A DNA stretch of 64,000 bases from Psychroflexus aestuariivivens (GTDB taxonomy: Bacteria > Bacteroidota > Bacteroidia > Flavobacteriales > Flavobacteriaceae). Position 1 is the first letter of the stretch. The number at the start of each line of letters is the position of its first letter. A program made the position numbers and the translations under genes. Below the pieces are notes generated by a model, which saw only the letters and a program-made list of their open reading frames with translations, did no database searches and was not told where the DNA came from. Shown here one piece after another: positions 62,954 to 64,000 of this stretch. Location: the NCBI RefSeq assembly GCF_004010055.1, contig NZ_RQVT01000005.1:41283-105282 (forward strand), written 5' to 3'.

Positions 62954-63685
62954 ATGTTGAATAACTTAAAGTTTCAGTTCAAAAACAGCTTTTCTTTTAA
63001 GATTATATTTTTTTGTGTTTATGTGAGTTTTTTCGGAATTCAAGAAGCAAAATCACAAGATGATTTGGTCGATATCAAATCAAAATCGAGTGCGTTATCA
63101 GAATTTGAAGTTAGTGAACATTGGCTAACCACCAGAATTGGACTTAATTTTTTTGATACTGATTTTGCCGCTTACGAAAATCCGCTGTTTTATGGTGCTG
63201 ATCCTTCTAAAAATTTCGGGATTTCCGTGCAACCCCAATTGAATGTGTTTATCCACGAACGCATTTCGGCAGGCTTACATTTGGGTTACGCCTACCAAAC
63301 TATTGAAGGCTCTAATCCAAATTTTAATCAGTATGACAACAATTACCAAATCGGATTGCAACTGAATTATTACGTGTTTCGATTGGAGAAACAGTTTTAT
63401 GTCAGTGGAGAACTTATGAGCAATTACAATTATCTCACTCGCGAAATCGATTCTGAATTATTGGTGTCTGACCAGGATTTTGACAATATCAAAACGGCAT
63501 TTAACCTGAATATTTCCTGGCGATTTAGAGACAACTTTATCTTTTCTTTGGTGTTTTACGAAATTTTCACCCATAATACGAACGACGACAATTTCCAAAA
63601 TTATGACCAAGGTTTGGCGTACAATAATTTTATTAAGCATTTTATAGAGCAACCTCAGTTCAATTTGAGTTGGCGTTTGTTTTAG
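62954..63685 (+). CDS. Outer-membrane beta-barrel protein, unknown
   Basis: 243 residues from the ATG at 62954; an in-frame TTG lies two codons upstream. A signal peptide covers about residues 15-35 (FKIIFFCVYVSFFGIQEAKSQ). The rest alternates amphipathic strands with aromatic residues (LTTRIGLNFF, VQPQLNVFIHERISAGLHLG, YQIGLQLNYYVFRLEKQFYV), ending in the C-terminal phenylalanine of SWRLF, typical of outer-membrane barrels. No family is recognised. A near-consensus TATATTCG lies at 62924. Confidence 0.65.
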   Translation: MLNNLKFQFKNSFSFKIIFFCVYVSFFGIQEAKSQDDLVDIKSKSSALSEFEVSEHWLTTRIGLNFFDTDFAAYENPLFYGADPSKNFGISVQPQLNVFIHERISAGLHLGYAYQTIEGSNPNFNQYDNNYQIGLQLNYYVFRLEKQFYVSGELMSNYNYLTREIDSELLVSDQDFDNIKTAFNLNISWRFRDNFIFSLVFYEIFTHNTNDDNFQNYDQGLAYNNFIKHFIEQPQFNLSWRLF

Positions 63686-63726
63686 GTGAAACTTGTTATT
63701 TCGTAAGGTTTTGGGTAATTATGATT

Positions 63727-64000
63727 TTAATTTTTCAAAACTTTAAAAGTATGAGATGATTTTTCATTGTAAACTTTCAGAAAATAAATTCCTTCTGTTA
63801 TAGATTCTACATCTATAAAATCATTCACACCATCAAAGGCTTTAATCAATTTACCTGATAAATTATAGACTTCTGCTTTGTCGATTTTAATTTGATTGGG
63901 ATTTTCAATCCATAATTTATCTTTAACTGGATTGGGATAAACAGATATGGAATTTAGGTTTTTAAAATCTGAAGTTGATAAATTACAAGTTGAGGAAAAG
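63727..64000 (-). CDS. C-terminal end of a T9SS-exported protein
   Basis: About 90 residues on the minus strand, open at the right edge. Type A sorting domain: ISVYPNPVKDKLWIE, AEVYNLSGKLIKAFDG, ITEGIYFLKVYN and the final basic tail VLKN. Upstream domains are outside the window, so the function is unknown. Confidence 0.85.
   Translation of the reverse strand, partial: FSSTCNLSTSDFKNLNSISVYPNPVKDKLWIENPNQIKIDKAEVYNLSGKLIKAFDGVNDFIDVESITEGIYFLKVYNEKSSHTFKVLKN

Overview
The window is AT-rich chromosomal DNA (I estimate roughly one third G+C) from a gliding member of the Flavobacteriaceae (Bacteroidota). The pointers are gldB and gldC, several secreted proteins with type IX secretion (T9SS) C-terminal sorting tails, promoters of the Bacteroidota type (-7 box TAnnTTTG), few Shine-Dalgarno sequences, a long-linker FtsZ and a YpdA-type bacillithiol reductase. 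I cannot fix the genus. Nearly everything is core genome; the accessory-looking parts are 1.1-6 kb, 33.4-36.2 kb, 50.4-54.8 kb and 62.2-64 kb.

Layout. 0-1.1 kb: partial TSUP permease, GatB/YqeY-like protein, tRNA-Arg(TCG). 1.1-6 kb: decayed DUF6371-like remnant, a lipoprotein fused to a trypsin-like protease, an orphan lipoprotein and a T9SS cargo protein. 6-10 kb: CoA-transferase, DUF2007 protein, and an Lrp regulator divergent from a Cys/Met-type PLP enzyme. 10-25.6 kb: the division and wall cluster on the minus strand, read mraZ-rsmH-ftsL-ftsI-murE-mraY-murD-ftsW-murG-murC-ftsQ-ftsA-ftsZ. Most junctions overlap or are only a few bases apart, so it looks like one operon. Ahead of mraZ lie a -7 box, three 10-bp-spaced MraZ-like boxes and a perfect DnaA box.

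25.9-33.4 kb: alpha/beta hydrolase, engB, the gldB-gldC-CxxC protein operon facing nadE, dnaG without zinc ligands, and a polyprenyl synthase. 33.4-36.2 kb: two tandem T9SS cargo genes sharing nearly identical 3' ends and terminators. 36.2-42.7 kb: pyrD-lysE-HMG-CoA lyase-rlmN operon, pepT, an SRPBCC/GyrI protein and crcB. 42.7-48.6 kb: TPR histidine kinase and response regulator, hydroxyacid dehydrogenase, MazG-like enzyme and deoxynucleoside kinase. 48.7-54.7 kb: rpe-ypdA, a membrane protein, a flavoprotein, a thioredoxin, and two tandem TonB_C-like periplasmic proteins, the second frameshifted twice. 54.8-64 kb: sucC, pyrG, yidC, two beta-oxidation/phenylacetate-type enzymes, a beta-barrel protein and the tail of another T9SS cargo gene.

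I saw no CRISPR array, transposase, prophage or recognised defence system. I cannot demonstrate a wholly new system. The observations most worth checking are the MraZ/DnaA control region, the tandem double-TonB_C proteins with their broken copy, the duplicated T9SS tails, the face-to-face gldB/nadE promoters and the lipoprotein protease.
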